A stretch of DNA of 64,000 nucleotides from Ferrovibrio sp. (GCF_025869515.1 NZ_JAOZVR010000058.1:1-64000), one strand, 5' to 3'. Counted from the first letter of the stretch, positions 45,170-53,886 are shown. Program-made: numbers and translations. Notes: a model not told the origin generated them from the letters alone.

Positions 45170-45920
45170 CACCCTTCTCGGTTTCCTGACCGAGCCGCGC
45201 TACTGGGCGGTGGTCGGCGCGGCAGCGCTGGCCGGCCTGGTGCGCGGCTTTTCCGGTTTCGGCGGCGCCATGATGTTCATGCCGATCGCCGGGCTGATGT
45301 ACGAGCCCAAACTGGCCGCCGTCTGGCTGCTGATCGCTGACGATGCGGCCGCCCTGCCGATGCTGCGCGACGCGGTCCGGCGTTGTGTGTGGCGCGAGGT
45401 GCTGCCGCTCGCGCTTGCTGCCGTGGCCGCCATTCCGCTCGGTGTTGCGCTGCTGGTGGTGGCCGATGCCGACCTGATGCGCTGGATGGTGTGCGGCGTG
45501 ATCCTGCTGGCCGTCGCGCTGATGGCCCGGGGCTGGCGCTATCAGGGCCGGCTTGGCCTGCCGGCCACATTGGGCACCGGCGCGCTGGCCGGATTGAGTG
45601 GCGGGGCGGTGGCCTTGCCGGGGCCGCCGGTGGTGCTGCTCTGGCTCGGCGGCCAGAGCGCGGCCGCCACGGTGCGCGCCAACCTTGTGGTGTTTTTCGG
45701 TTTCACCGCAATCGCGACGGCCATCGCCTATTGGTGGAACGGCCTGTTCACGGCGGAAAGCCTGCTGTCATCGCTGCCGCTGATTCCGGCCTATCTGCTG
45801 CCGCTACGCTTTGGCATGCGGCTGTTTGCGCGCGCCGACGAGGCCCAGTTCCGCCGCGTCGCGTTGGCGCTTTGCGCCTTTGCCGCCCTGTCGGGCCTGC
45901 CGCTGTGGAAAATGCTGTAG
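45162..45920 (+). CDS. TauE/SafE-family membrane permease
   Basis: A 252-residue protein with about eight membrane segments of the TauE/SafE (TSUP) family. The repeat motif GLVRGFSGFGGAMMFMP is near residue 24, and GALAGLSGGAVALPGPPVVLL near 145 is the second copy (read as LAGLSGGAVALPGPP). I place the start at TTG 45162, overlapping the hupE stop by eight bases, because the earlier frame to 45021 is inside hupE. TSUP proteins move sulfite, sulfonates or other organic anions; in this position cobalt-linked transport is possible but unproven. Confidence 0.85.
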   Translation: MADTLLGFLTEPRYWAVVGAAALAGLVRGFSGFGGAMMFMPIAGLMYEPKLAAVWLLIADDAAALPMLRDAVRRCVWREVLPLALAAVAAIPLGVALLVVADADLMRWMVCGVILLAVALMARGWRYQGRLGLPATLGTGALAGLSGGAVALPGPPVVLLWLGGQSAAATVRANLVVFFGFTAIATAIAYWWNGLFTAESLLSSLPLIPAYLLPLRFGMRLFARADEAQFRRVALALCAFAALSGLPLWKML

Positions 45921-45944
45921 GAAACCGCGACAGCGGTGCCGGCG

Positions 45945-46436
45945 TCAGTTTTTGTGCTTGCGGGCGGCCAGTTCGAGCGCTTCCAGCAGCTGGGTCTCGA
46001 TCTTGCCGCCGCTGCCCTGGATGCGCTGGCCCATCACGACATAGAGCGCGTCGATCTGCGCCGCGATGATGTCGAGCTGGATCGGGCTCGGGGCGCCCAT
46101 ATCCTTGGTGAAATCGTTGAGCGATTTGGCAAAGGCGGTGAGCAGCGGATACTTGAACATGCCGCCCATGCCCTTGATCTCGAGCGAGGCGCCGCGGATC
46201 GCCTGCATCGCCTGGTCGCTGCCGTGCCGGCCCAGTGCCACCTGGTCCAGCGCGCTGCGCAGCAGGCGCAGCTTCTCGGCGACCTCGACGGTGAACTGGT
46301 CGGTGGCCTTCTCGACCACGGCTTCCAGCCGCTTCAGTTCTTCCGGCTCCAGCTTGAGCCGGAACCCCTTTTTGAAGTTGACCGCCTTGCGCCGCAGCTC
46401 CTGGGCCGGCGGCATGAAAACTGGTTTCTTGCTCAT
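45945..46436 (-). CDS. Hpt-like helical protein lacking the phospho-histidine
   Basis: A 163-residue all-helical protein. Residues 75-110 (DQAMQAIRGASLEIKGMGG, then MFKYPLLTAFAKSLNDF) align by pattern with the Hpt phosphotransfer core H-x-L-K-G-x2-x3-G, but Leu85 stands where the phospho-histidine should be. The gene follows a receiver-domain gene on the same strand with a 26-base gap. It may bind a receiver without transferring phosphate. Function not established; similarity is judged by eye. Confidence 0.7.
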   Translation of the reverse strand: MSKKPVFMPPAQELRRKAVNFKKGFRLKLEPEELKRLEAVVEKATDQFTVEVAEKLRLLRSALDQVALGRHGSDQAMQAIRGASLEIKGMGGMFKYPLLTAFAKSLNDFTKDMGAPSPIQLDIIAAQIDALYVVMGQRIQGSGGKIETQLLEALELAARKHKN

Positions 46437-46462
46437 CCTGAGAGGCTGGCCCGTCGTTCCTG

Positions 46463-46996
46463 TCAGATGGCTTCAGCCATGACGCGGCGCTCCGGCCCGC
46501 CATAATCCGGCATTCTGCGGCGCCGGCGGTCCGGCCCGAAATACTCGCCGATCCGCACGAACTGGCGCGGTCGCGCGATGGCGGCGGCAAGGCGGGTGTA
46601 GAAGCCGTTGACGGTATAGGGCTTGGCGACGAATTCCGACACGCCGCAATCGCGGGCGCGGCAGACATATTCCTCTTCCGAATTCGCCGTCATCATCACC
46701 ACCGGCATCATGCGGTTGGGCGAGCCGGCGTCGTTGCGCAGCCAGTGCACGATATCCATGCCGTCGCGACCGAGCTTTTCCTGGCTCAGCGCCCATTCGG
46801 TGATCATGATATCGGTGCGCCCCATGCGCAGGACGTTGATGGCGGTGTCGAAATCGCGGGCGCGGTCGATGTATTGCGCATCCAGCATCTGCAGCACGTC
46901 GCGCACCATCTGGCCCATCAATCGGTTGGGCTCGACGACCAGGAAACTGATCTTCGAGAAATCGATACGCTCATGATCGGCCATGTCTTCGCTCAC
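46463..46996 (-). CDS. atypical response-regulator receiver protein
   Basis: A 177-residue single receiver domain with a basic tail. The CheY fold is clear (KISFLVVEPNRLMGQMVRDVL at the start; MMTANSEEEY near 103; FVAKPYTVNGF near 123 with the conserved Lys125). The acidic pocket is altered: Glu22-Pro23 replace the usual Asp-Asp, and Glu67 (DIMITEW) stands at the phospho-acceptor position. The tail has FGPDRRRRRMPDYGGPERR, a motif seen in related alphaproteobacterial receivers. Glu may mimic the phosphorylated state. It is probably cotranscribed with the Hpt-like gene. An AT-rich promoter with TACAAT lies upstream. Confidence 0.85.
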   Translation of the reverse strand: MSEDMADHERIDFSKISFLVVEPNRLMGQMVRDVLQMLDAQYIDRARDFDTAINVLRMGRTDIMITEWALSQEKLGRDGMDIVHWLRNDAGSPNRMMPVVMMTANSEEEYVCRARDCGVSEFVAKPYTVNGFYTRLAAAIARPRQFVRIGEYFGPDRRRRRMPDYGGPERRVMAEAI

Positions 46997-47143
46997 CGCT
47001 CAGTTCCTCCCGCGAACGGGTGAACATAAATTGTACTAGAAGATGATCATTAGCAAAAGCTCGTTAAAGTAGTGTTTTGCCTTAAGCGGTAAGTATCATG
47101 CCCGGCCCGCGTGGATCGAGTAAATTCTCGGTAATCCGCCTGT

Positions 47144-47163
47144 GCAGCCGGTGCGTCGGCTGC
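47144..47163 (-). terminator. hairpin after the lpoA-like gene
   Basis: GCAGCCG (47144-47150) pairs with CGGCTGC (47157-47163) four bases after the stop on the minus strand. No U tract follows, so it is at best a weak or rho-assisted terminator. The remaining part of this gap is AT-rich and holds the receiver-gene promoter. Confidence 0.4.
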
Positions 47164-47166
47164 GGA

Positions 47167-48582
47167 TCAGTTGGTCGGCGGCTGGAAACTGGCCGGGGCC
47201 GGATCGATCACCCGGCTGCTGCCGCGGCGCTGGATTTCCAGCACGGCCAGGCCGCGCTGCACCAGGCCATCGGCCCTGAAACGGAAAATCCCGTCATAGC
47301 CGGCAAAGCCATCGGGATTGGACAGGCCCGCCTCATCGAAGGGTGTGGCGGTATCGGTCCGCCGCGCCAGGATGCCGACCAGCGCGGTGGCATCGTAGGC
47401 CAGGCTGGCGAGCCGCGGCGGTCGGCGGGCGAAGCCCTGCTCGAAGCGCCGGCTGAATTCGATAAAGCCGTCCGGCGCCGGGCCGGCATACCAGCCGCCG
47501 ACCAGGGCCGGTTCGGTGCTGAGCGCGGCATCGTCCCACAGGCCGGTGCCGAGGAAGCGCACGGCGCGCGGATCGATATCGAAAAACGGCAGCAGCGGCG
47601 CCAGGGCGCGCAGCCGCGCGCCGCCTTCGGGCAGCAGCAGGCCGTCGACCGGCCGCGGCAGGCTGGGATCGGCGCCCTCCACCGGCGGCTCTTCGGGGCC
47701 GCGCGGCGGCAGGGCGCGCAGGGCGGCGGCGAAGCGGCGCACCGTCGGCGTCAGGTCGCCGGTATCGACCGGGTAGCGGTCCTGGTGCAGCATCTGGCCG
47801 CCGGCGGCACCGGCAGCCACCGTTGCAGCCTGCGTCACCGCATTGCCGTAGGGCGAATCCGGCGCCAGTACGGCGAAGCGGGTGAGGCCGCGTGTGCGGG
47901 CATAGCCGATCACGCGTTCGACCTGCTGGTCCGGCGTGAAACCGAGCAGATAGGTGCCGCCGCCCGCCACGCTGCGGTCGGTGGAAAAGCTCAGCACCTT
48001 CACATTGCGCTCGCGCGCCACCGTGCCGACGGCGGCGGCCTCGTTGGAAAACAGCGGGCCGATGATGATCTGGGCGCCCTCGGCGATCACGCGGCGCGCC
48101 GCTTCGGCGGCCTTGTCGGCGCTGCCTTCGGTATCGCGCGGCAGTAGCACCAGGCGGCTGTCGGCCAGATCGAACAGCGCCAGCTGGGCGGCGTCGAACA
48201 GCGCCCGGCCCAGGCCGGCATTCGGGCCCGATAAGGGCGCCAGGAAACCGATGCGGATGGCATCGGCGCTGCTTGGCGCGGTCAGCATGGGGGCATTCAG
48301 CGGCGGCAGCGGCTGGGTTTCGATGGCCAGCGACGGCAGTGCCGGCTGCGGCAGGGCCGTGCCGGCGGGCGGGATGTTGGTCTGCGTGCCGGCGCCCGCC
48401 TGATGGGCCGGGGTGCCGGGCGAGGGGGCGACGCGCTGCGGCGCACCCGGCGCCACCCGCTCCAGCAGTCCGGGCAGGCCGCCCTGGGCCTGCGGGCCGC
48501 TCTGGCAGGCCGCCAGCATGGCCAGCATCAGCAAAGGCAGAATACGACGGAGGAAACCGGATATCGGGGCGGACAGGGGCAT
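47167..48582 (-). CDS. penicillin-binding-protein activator (LpoA-like lipoprotein)
   Basis: About 471 residues. A lipoprotein signal ends at LAAC near residue 26 (LLMLAMLAACQS). A Pro/Ala/Gln-rich linker runs to about 100, and the rest is a periplasmic-binding-protein-like domain starting at IRIGFLAPLSGPNAGLGRAL, with IIIGPLFSNEAAAV near 165 and SLAYDATALVGILARR near 405. In E. coli LpoA activates PBP1A from the outer membrane and its gene is next to rsmI, as here. ATG 48582 or 48591 can be the start. It is divergent from rsmI. Confidence 0.88.
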   Translation of the reverse strand: MPLSAPISGFLRRILPLLMLAMLAACQSGPQAQGGLPGLLERVAPGAPQRVAPSPGTPAHQAGAGTQTNIPPAGTALPQPALPSLAIETQPLPPLNAPMLTAPSSADAIRIGFLAPLSGPNAGLGRALFDAAQLALFDLADSRLVLLPRDTEGSADKAAEAARRVIAEGAQIIIGPLFSNEAAAVGTVARERNVKVLSFSTDRSVAGGGTYLLGFTPDQQVERVIGYARTRGLTRFAVLAPDSPYGNAVTQAATVAAGAAGGQMLHQDRYPVDTGDLTPTVRRFAAALRALPPRGPEEPPVEGADPSLPRPVDGLLLPEGGARLRALAPLLPFFDIDPRAVRFLGTGLWDDAALSTEPALVGGWYAGPAPDGFIEFSRRFEQGFARRPPRLASLAYDATALVGILARRTDTATPFDEAGLSNPDGFAGYDGIFRFRADGLVQRGLAVLEIQRRGSSRVIDPAPASFQPPTN

Positions 48583-48622
48583 GGGAGGCATAGACTGGGC
48601 GGAAAGGCCCACTCTACAATGC

Positions 48623-49564
48623 ATGACGCAGCTCATTCCGAAGCCCATGACAGATCCAATCCAGTCGCCGCCCGAACGCTCAACTTTCGGGGTCGATGCG
48701 GCGCAATTCACCCCCGGCTTATATCTGGTGGCCACCCCGATCGGCAACGCTGCCGATATCACGCTGCGTGCCCTCGCCCTGCTGCAGCATGCCGACCTGG
48801 TCGCCTGCGAAGACAGCCGCGTCACCGGGCCGCTGCTCAGACGCTACGGCATCGATACCTCGCTTTTCCCATACCATGAGCATAATGCGGCAAAAGTGCG
48901 GCCCCAGCTGATCGAGAAGCTGCAGGGCGGTGCCGTGGTGGCCCTGGTGTCCGATGCCGGCACGCCGCTGATCAACGATCCGGGCTACAAACTGGTACGC
49001 GCCTGCATCGAGGCCGGTATCGCCGTCACCGCATTGCCGGGCGCCTCGGCCGTGCTGGCTGGCCTGAGCGTCTCCGGCCTGCCCAGCGACCGTTTCCTGT
49101 TCGCTGGCTTTCCGCCGCCGAAAACCGCTGCGCGGCGCAAATGGCTGGCCGAACTGGCCGGCATTCCGGCCACCCTGGTCATGCTCGAAAGCGCCCAGCG
49201 GCTGGGCGACAGCCTGGCCGATATGGAATCGGTGTTCGGCCCGGCGCGCGAAGCCGCCGTGACGCGCGAGCTGACCAAGAAATTCGAGGAAGTGCGGCGC
49301 GGCACGCTGCATGATCTGGCCGCCCATTATGCCGCCCATGGCGCGCCGAAGGGCGAGATCACCCTGGTGATCGCTCCGCCGGCGGAGCAAGCCGCGGCCT
49401 CGGCCGCCGATCTCGACAGTGCACTGGCCGAGGCGATGGCCCGGCTGCCGCTGCGCCAGGCCGTGGATGAAGTCGCGGTGCTGCTCGGGCTGGGCCGCAA
49501 GCCGGTCTATGCCCGGGCTCTCGCATTGCGCGACGGGGACTCCCGCGATGGCGGCACGGACTGA
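48623..49564 (+). CDS. rsmI: 16S rRNA (cytidine-1402 2-prime-O)-methyltransferase
   Basis: Methylates the ribose of C1402 in 16S rRNA; 313 residues, SAM-dependent tetrapyrrole-methylase fold. Family parts are YLVATPIGNAADITLRAL near 35-52, DLVACEDSRVTGPLLRRYGI near 60, VALVSDAGTPLINDPGY near 105 and LPGASAVLAGLSVSGLP near 135. ATG 48623 and ATG 48647 are both possible starts, neither with a good ribosome site. It overlaps yraN by 17 bases, the conserved rsmI-yraN order. Confidence 0.95.
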   Translation: MTQLIPKPMTDPIQSPPERSTFGVDAAQFTPGLYLVATPIGNAADITLRALALLQHADLVACEDSRVTGPLLRRYGIDTSLFPYHEHNAAKVRPQLIEKLQGGAVVALVSDAGTPLINDPGYKLVRACIEAGIAVTALPGASAVLAGLSVSGLPSDRFLFAGFPPPKTAARRKWLAELAGIPATLVMLESAQRLGDSLADMESVFGPAREAAVTRELTKKFEEVRRGTLHDLAAHYAAHGAPKGEITLVIAPPAEQAAASAADLDSALAEAMARLPLRQAVDEVAVLLGLGRKPVYARALALRDGDSRDGGTD

Positions 49565-49904
49565 CCGTCACAGCCGGGGCAGGGCCGGCGAAACCCGGGC
49601 GGTCTGGTGGCTGCGGCTGCAGGGCTATCGCATCCTGGCCCGCAACTGGCGCCACCCTTTGGGGGAGATCGATATCCTGGCGCGGCGCGGCCGGCTGGTG
49701 ATTGCCGTGGAGGTGAAGTGGCGTGACAGTTTCGCGCAGGCCGCCGAGGCCGTGCAGGCTGCGCAACGCCATCGCATTGCCCAGGCGGCTGCGGTATTCT
49801 TGGGCCAGCAGGCCGATGCCGCCACCCTGTCGCTGCGTTTCGATGCCATGCTGCTGGTGCCCGGTCGCTGGCCCCGTCATATCCGCGATGCCTGGCGGAT
49901 CTGA
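49548..49904 (+). CDS. yraN: YraN-family (UPF0102) endonuclease-fold protein
   Basis: A 118-residue small protein of the PD-(D/E)xK nuclease fold. The core GEIDILARRGRLVIAVEVKWR near residues 38-58 (read in parts: GEIDILARRG and VEVKWR) carries the Asp, Glu and Lys of the nuclease motif, preceded by the basic RGRAGETRAVWWLRLQGY. Activity of the family is not settled. The start ATG 49548 lies inside the end of rsmI. The dolP-like gene follows 40 bases later. Confidence 0.92.
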   Translation: MAARTDRHSRGRAGETRAVWWLRLQGYRILARNWRHPLGEIDILARRGRLVIAVEVKWRDSFAQAAEAVQAAQRHRIAQAAAVFLGQQADAATLSLRFDAMLLVPGRWPRHIRDAWRI

Positions 49905-49944
49905 CGTCCGGTCCGGGCTTGTCGTCACACCTGAGGAGTTCCGC

Positions 49945-50568
49945 TTGCGTCCTGTCTGCCTTGCCTCCCTGTTTCGCGTAACGCCCTTTGTCCTTCTGCT
50001 GCTGGCCGTGCCGGTCTTGCAGGGCTGTGTCGGTGTGGCGGTCGGCGCCGGTGCCGCCACCGGTGTTGCCGCCGCCGAGGAGCGCGGCATCAAGAATGCC
50101 GCCAACGACAAGGGCATCCAGCTCGCCATCAACGACAAATACCTCAAGGAAAACCAGTATGTCTGGCGCAAGCTGTCGATCACGGTGATCGAGGGCCGCG
50201 TGCTGCTGACCGGCGTGGTGGGCACGGAGTTCTCGCGCGACGAGGCCACGCGGCTGGCCTGGACGGCGAGCGACCGTATCCAGGAAGTGATCAACGAGGT
50301 GCAGGTGACCAGCGCCGGCGATCTGGTCGACAGCGCCAACGATGCCTGGATCACCACGCAGCTGCGCGCCAAGATCGCCACCGACAAGGAAATCGTCGAC
50401 ATCAACTATTCGATCGAGTCGGTGAACGGCACGGTTTACCTGATCGGCCTGGCGCAGAACGATCAGGAAATCACCAAAGTCACCGACTATGCCCGCACCA
50501 TCAAGGGCGTGCGCAAGGTGGTCAGCCATGTCTGGCTGAAGACCGATCCGCGCCGTCGCCCGGTATAG
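49945..50568 (+). CDS. BON-domain outer-membrane lipoprotein (DolP/YraP-like)
   Basis: A 207-residue lipoprotein. The TTG at 49945 is chosen because GAGGAG stands eight bases before it and it yields a proper lipoprotein signal ending LQGC near residue 27. After a Gly/Ala-rich stretch come two BON domains: about 68-130 (ITVIEGRVLLTGVV, then IQEVINEVQV) and about 135-200 (INYSIESVNGTVYLIGLA, then IKGVRKVVSHV). In E. coli DolP supports outer-membrane integrity and is also encoded near yraN. The gene before it here is yraN, supporting orthology. Confidence 0.9.
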   Translation: MRPVCLASLFRVTPFVLLLLAVPVLQGCVGVAVGAGAATGVAAAEERGIKNAANDKGIQLAINDKYLKENQYVWRKLSITVIEGRVLLTGVVGTEFSRDEATRLAWTASDRIQEVINEVQVTSAGDLVDSANDAWITTQLRAKIATDKEIVDINYSIESVNGTVYLIGLAQNDQEITKVTDYARTIKGVRKVVSHVWLKTDPRRRPV

Positions 50569-50576
50569 GACATGCC

Positions 50577-51398
50577 ATGACCGACCGCGCGGCGATCGAA
50601 ACGGCCCTCAAGGCTCTCGGCGCCGCGCCCGATGACGGACTCGACATCGCCGAGGCAGCATTGCTGCTCTCGGCGCTCGACAAGCCGGGCCTCGATCTGG
50701 CGCCGTATCGCCGCCATCTCGCCGATATCGCCGCTGCGCTCAGCCGTATCGAGGCGGATACCGAAGTGGCGCCGCGCGCCATGGCGCTGGCCGCCGTGCT
50801 CAGTGTGGAATTCGGTTACCGCGGCGACACCGAGTCCTACGACGATCCGCAGAATGCCGATCTGGTCCGCGTCATCGACCGGCGCATGGGCCTGCCGGTC
50901 AGCCTCGGCATTCTCTATATCTTCGCGGCACGCGCCCAGCTCTGGCCGGTCGCCGGCGTCGATTTTCCCGGTCATTTCCTGATCCGGCTCGAAGGCGAGG
51001 ATGGTGCGCTGATTCTCGATCCCTTCCACCAGGGGCGCATCGCCGCGCCGCCGGAAATGAACGACCTGCTGCGCCGCGTCAGCGAAACCGAATTGCGGCC
51101 CGAACATGTGCGGTCGATGACGGGCCGCGAGGTGCTGCTGCGCCTGCAGAACAACATCAAGGCGCGCGCCTGGCGCGCCGGCGATATGGAGCGGACCGCC
51201 GAAACCCTGCGCCGCATGCTGCTGGTGGCGCCGAATTTCGCGCCGGCCTGGCGCGAACTCGGCGTGGTCGAGGGCCAGCTCGGTCGCATCCGCCAGGCCA
51301 TGGCCGCCACCGAACGTTTCCTGATGCTGGCCGGCGACGAGGCGGCGAGCCTTGAGGCCGAGGCCTTCCTGCGCCACATTCGTCTGCAGCTGAACTAG
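50577..51398 (+). CDS. SirB1-family protein (transglutaminase-like with TPR)
   Basis: A 273-residue protein of the SirB1 family. The transglutaminase-like part has SVEFGYRGDTESYDDPQNADLVRVIDRRMGLPVSLGILY near 75-115 (read in parts: GYRGDTESYDDP and RRMGLPVSLGILY) and GVDFPGHFLIRL near 130. The classic Cys-His-Asp triad is not intact; only the His in FPGHF is obvious. A TPR-like C-terminus begins near 195. Function is unknown. It starts nine bases after the dolP-like gene. Confidence 0.88.
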   Translation: MTDRAAIETALKALGAAPDDGLDIAEAALLLSALDKPGLDLAPYRRHLADIAAALSRIEADTEVAPRAMALAAVLSVEFGYRGDTESYDDPQNADLVRVIDRRMGLPVSLGILYIFAARAQLWPVAGVDFPGHFLIRLEGEDGALILDPFHQGRIAAPPEMNDLLRRVSETELRPEHVRSMTGREVLLRLQNNIKARAWRAGDMERTAETLRRMLLVAPNFAPAWRELGVVEGQLGRIRQAMAATERFLMLAGDEAASLEAEAFLRHIRLQLN

Positions 51399-51449
51399 GC
51401 GTCCGGTTGAATCGGGCGCCGGCAGCCCCAGTTCAGGTCTCGCGTAAAA

Positions 51450-51547
51450 CACAAAAAAGGCCCGGCTTCCCGATTTGGGGAAGCCTGCTTTTCACAAAAA
51501 AGGCCCGGCTTCCCCGTTTGGGGAAGCCTGCTTTTCACAAAAAAGGA
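51450..51547 (+). repeat. 43-bp tandem repeat with terminator-like hairpins
   Basis: Units at 51450-51492 and 51493-51535 plus a 12-base start of a third at 51536-51547. Each full unit runs CACAAAAAAGGCCCGGCTTCC, hairpin, GGGGAAGCCTGCTTTT. The stems are GGCTTCCC/GGGAAGCC (unit 1) and GGCTTCCCC/GGGGAAGCC (unit 2, one extra pair). Flanking A and T tracts make both look like bidirectional terminators. The partial third unit supplies the AAAAAAGGA ribosome site of gshB. They separate gshB from the SirB1-like gene. Confidence 0.85.
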
Positions 51548-51554
51548 CTGTGCC

Positions 51555-52511
51555 ATGGCCCTCAAGGTGGCGATCCAGATGGACCCCATCGAAAGCATCG
51601 ACTTCGACGGCGACAGCACTTTCGTGCTCGGGCTCGAAGCCGAAGCGCGCGGCTATGCGCTGTTCCATTATCTGGCGCGCGATCTCAGTTTCCGCGATGG
51701 CAAGGTGCTGGCCCGCGGCCGCGCCATGCGCCTGCGCGCCGACCGCGACGATTACTACACGCTGGGCGATCCCGAACTGGTCGATCTTGCCGATATGGAT
51801 GTGGTGCTGATGCGCCAGGATCCGCCCTTCGACATGGCCTACATCACGGCCACGCATATCCTGCAGCATATCCACCCCAAGACGCTGGTGGTGAACAACC
51901 CGGTCGCGGTGCGCAATGCGCCGGAGAAGCTGTATGTGACGCATTTCGACGGCGTGATGCCGCCGACGCTGATCTCCTCGGATATGGAAGCCATCAAGGC
52001 CTTCCGCGCCGAACACAAGGACATCATCCTCAAGCCGCTGTTCGGCAATGGCGGCGCCGGCGTGTTTCATCTCACGCCCGACGACGAGAATCTGGGCTCG
52101 CTGCTCGAAATGTTCACCAAGCTGGCGCGCGAACCGGTGATCGTGCAGCGCTATCTGCCGGAGGTGCGCGCCGGCGACAAGCGCATCATCCTGATCGACG
52201 GCCGCCCGGTCGGCGCGGTCAACCGCGTGCCGGCCAGGGGCGAGGCGCGCTCGAACATGCATGTCGGCGGCCGCCCGGAAAAATCGCTGCTGACGCCGCG
52301 CGAACAGGAAATCTGCGACATCATCGGGCCGCATCTGAAGCGCGAGGGCCTGATCTTCGTCGGTATCGACGTGATCGGCGACTATCTCACCGAGATCAAT
52401 GTGACCTCGCCCACCGGCATCCAGCAGATCAACCGCTTCAACGGCGTGAAGCTGGAAGCCGAGATCTGGGATGCCATCGAGGATGCCCTGGCCCGCCGCG
52501 TGATGGCCTAG
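51555..52511 (+). CDS. gshB: glutathione synthetase
   Basis: ATP-grasp ligase joining glycine to gamma-glutamylcysteine; 318 residues. Family parts are [21 protein letters not shown] near 5 (seen as QMDPIESID), [20 protein letters not shown] near 85, [16 protein letters not shown] near 155 (ATP lysine), and [25 protein letters not shown] near 270 (metal and ATP residues in [10 protein letters not shown]). The ATG at 51555 uses AAGGA from the third, partial repeat unit just upstream. Glutathione fits the two GST genes in the window. Confidence 0.96.
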   Translation: MALKVAIQMDPIESIDFDGDSTFVLGLEAEARGYALFHYLARDLSFRDGKVLARGRAMRLRADRDDYYTLGDPELVDLADMDVVLMRQDPPFDMAYITATHILQHIHPKTLVVNNPVAVRNAPEKLYVTHFDGVMPPTLISSDMEAIKAFRAEHKDIILKPLFGNGGAGVFHLTPDDENLGSLLEMFTKLAREPVIVQRYLPEVRAGDKRIILIDGRPVGAVNRVPARGEARSNMHVGGRPEKSLLTPREQEICDIIGPHLKREGLIFVGIDVIGDYLTEINVTSPTGIQQINRFNGVKLEAEIWDAIEDALARRVMA

Positions 52512-52737
52512 CGCCCGGATTCGCCGCGCCGGGGCTTGGCCGATCTCGTCCGGCCTGCCACCGTATGCGTGCATACATCTGCCCCGTAACACGGCGTTTT
52601 GCCGCATGAATAGGCAGTCGCATCCCGTCAGATTTGGTCAGCATCTTTCACCGTGACATTTGACCCTTGTTTGCTATTGTCCGCCGCCAACATCGGCGAC
52701 CAACCGAACGACGTTATGGGCGGGGGAAGCAGAGTTA

Positions 52738-53886
52738 GTGGTTCAGGGGGCGTTTCTCGGCATTCAGGATGTGCAACGACTGCTGGCGGACCCTTCGCCG
52801 GCGGCGCGCGCCGACACGGCCGCGAAAGTCGCCCGCGCCTATGCCAATGAAAACGAGGGCGGCCCGGCCTTAAGCGCGGTCGAGAAAGATCTCGCCCAGG
52901 CGATCATCGCCGCACTCGCCCGCGATGCCGAAACCCTGGTGCGCCAGGCGCTGGCGGAACAGCTCCGCGATTCGCCGCAATTGCCGCGCAGCCTGGCGCT
53001 CCGGCTGGCGCGCGATGTCGCCGCGGTGGCCACTCCGCTGCTGCAATTCTCGCCGGTCTTCACCGATGCCGACCTGATCGAACTGGTGCAGGCCGTGTCG
53101 CCGCTGCATCAGAGTGCGATCGCCGGCCGGGCACGGGTCTCGGCGCCGCTGGCCGATGCGCTGGCCAGCCATGCCGCCGAACCGGCCGTGGCGGCGCTGA
53201 TGAACAATCGCGGCGCCGCCGTCAGCGGCGCGATGATGGAGCGCGCGCTCGACCGTTTCCCGGACAGCCGCGCGCTGGGCGATGCGCTGGCGGGCCATCC
53301 CGGCCTGCCGCCGAAATTCGCCGCCCGCCTGATCGCCCAGGTTTCCGATGCCCTGCGCGATGCGCTGATCAGCCGCTACCAGATTCCGCCGGCGATGGCG
53401 GCCGATACCATGATCCAGCTGCGCGAGCGCAGCCTGCTCGGACTGCTGGGCGACGGCGCCGAACCGCCGGCGCTGGCCGATCTGATCGTCGATCTGCACA
53501 AGCGCGGCCAGTTGACCGGCACGCTGCTGCTGCGGTCGCTGGCGGGCGGCGACATCGCCTTCTTCGAACAGGGCGTCAGCCTGATTGCCGGCGTGCCGCT
53601 GCATAATGTGCGCCTGCTGCTGCACGATCCCGGCAAGCGCGGCCTGCAGGCGATCTACCAGCGCTGCCGCCTGCCGCAGGATCACTACAAGATGGTCGAG
53701 GCGGTGATCGATCTGGCGCGCGGTTTCGATTTCCTGCGCGGCACGGTCGAACGCGCCGAATTCGTCGAGGTGGCGACGGCCATGATGCTGGCCGATTTCG
53801 CCATGCTGTGGGATCACCAGGAACAGCGCTGGCTGACCCGTCGGCGCAGCCGCGCCCAGGCGGCGCAGAGAATGGCGGCCGCCTGA
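52738..53886 (+). CDS. DUF2336 domain protein
   Basis: A protein of about 382 residues of the alphaproteobacterial DUF2336 family. It is all-helical, built of HEAT-like repeats such as LAEQLRDSPQLPRSLALRLARD near 70 (read as RDSPQLPRSLALRLA) and DALISRYQIPPAMAADTM near 205. The GTG at 52738 is taken as start, since it is the first plausible codon after the low-complexity upstream frame. Family function is unknown; such genes are often beside signalling genes, and here a histidine kinase gene converges on it. Confidence 0.88.
   Translation: MVQGAFLGIQDVQRLLADPSPAARADTAAKVARAYANENEGGPALSAVEKDLAQAIIAALARDAETLVRQALAEQLRDSPQLPRSLALRLARDVAAVATPLLQFSPVFTDADLIELVQAVSPLHQSAIAGRARVSAPLADALASHAAEPAVAALMNNRGAAVSGAMMERALDRFPDSRALGDALAGHPGLPPKFAARLIAQVSDALRDALISRYQIPPAMAADTMIQLRERSLLGLLGDGAEPPALADLIVDLHKRGQLTGTLLLRSLAGGDIAFFEQGVSLIAGVPLHNVRLLLHDPGKRGLQAIYQRCRLPQDHYKMVEAVIDLARGFDFLRGTVERAEFVEVATAMMLADFAMLWDHQEQRWLTRRRSRAQAAQRMAAA

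Noticed and set aside
46463-46996. Ordinary CheY-like response regulator
   Set aside because: The phospho-Asp is replaced by Glu67 and the Asp pair by Glu-Pro, so normal phosphorylation control is unlikely.
51450-51547. CRISPR array
   Set aside because: The units are directly adjacent, contain no unique spacers, and there are no cas genes. They are tandem terminator-like repeats.
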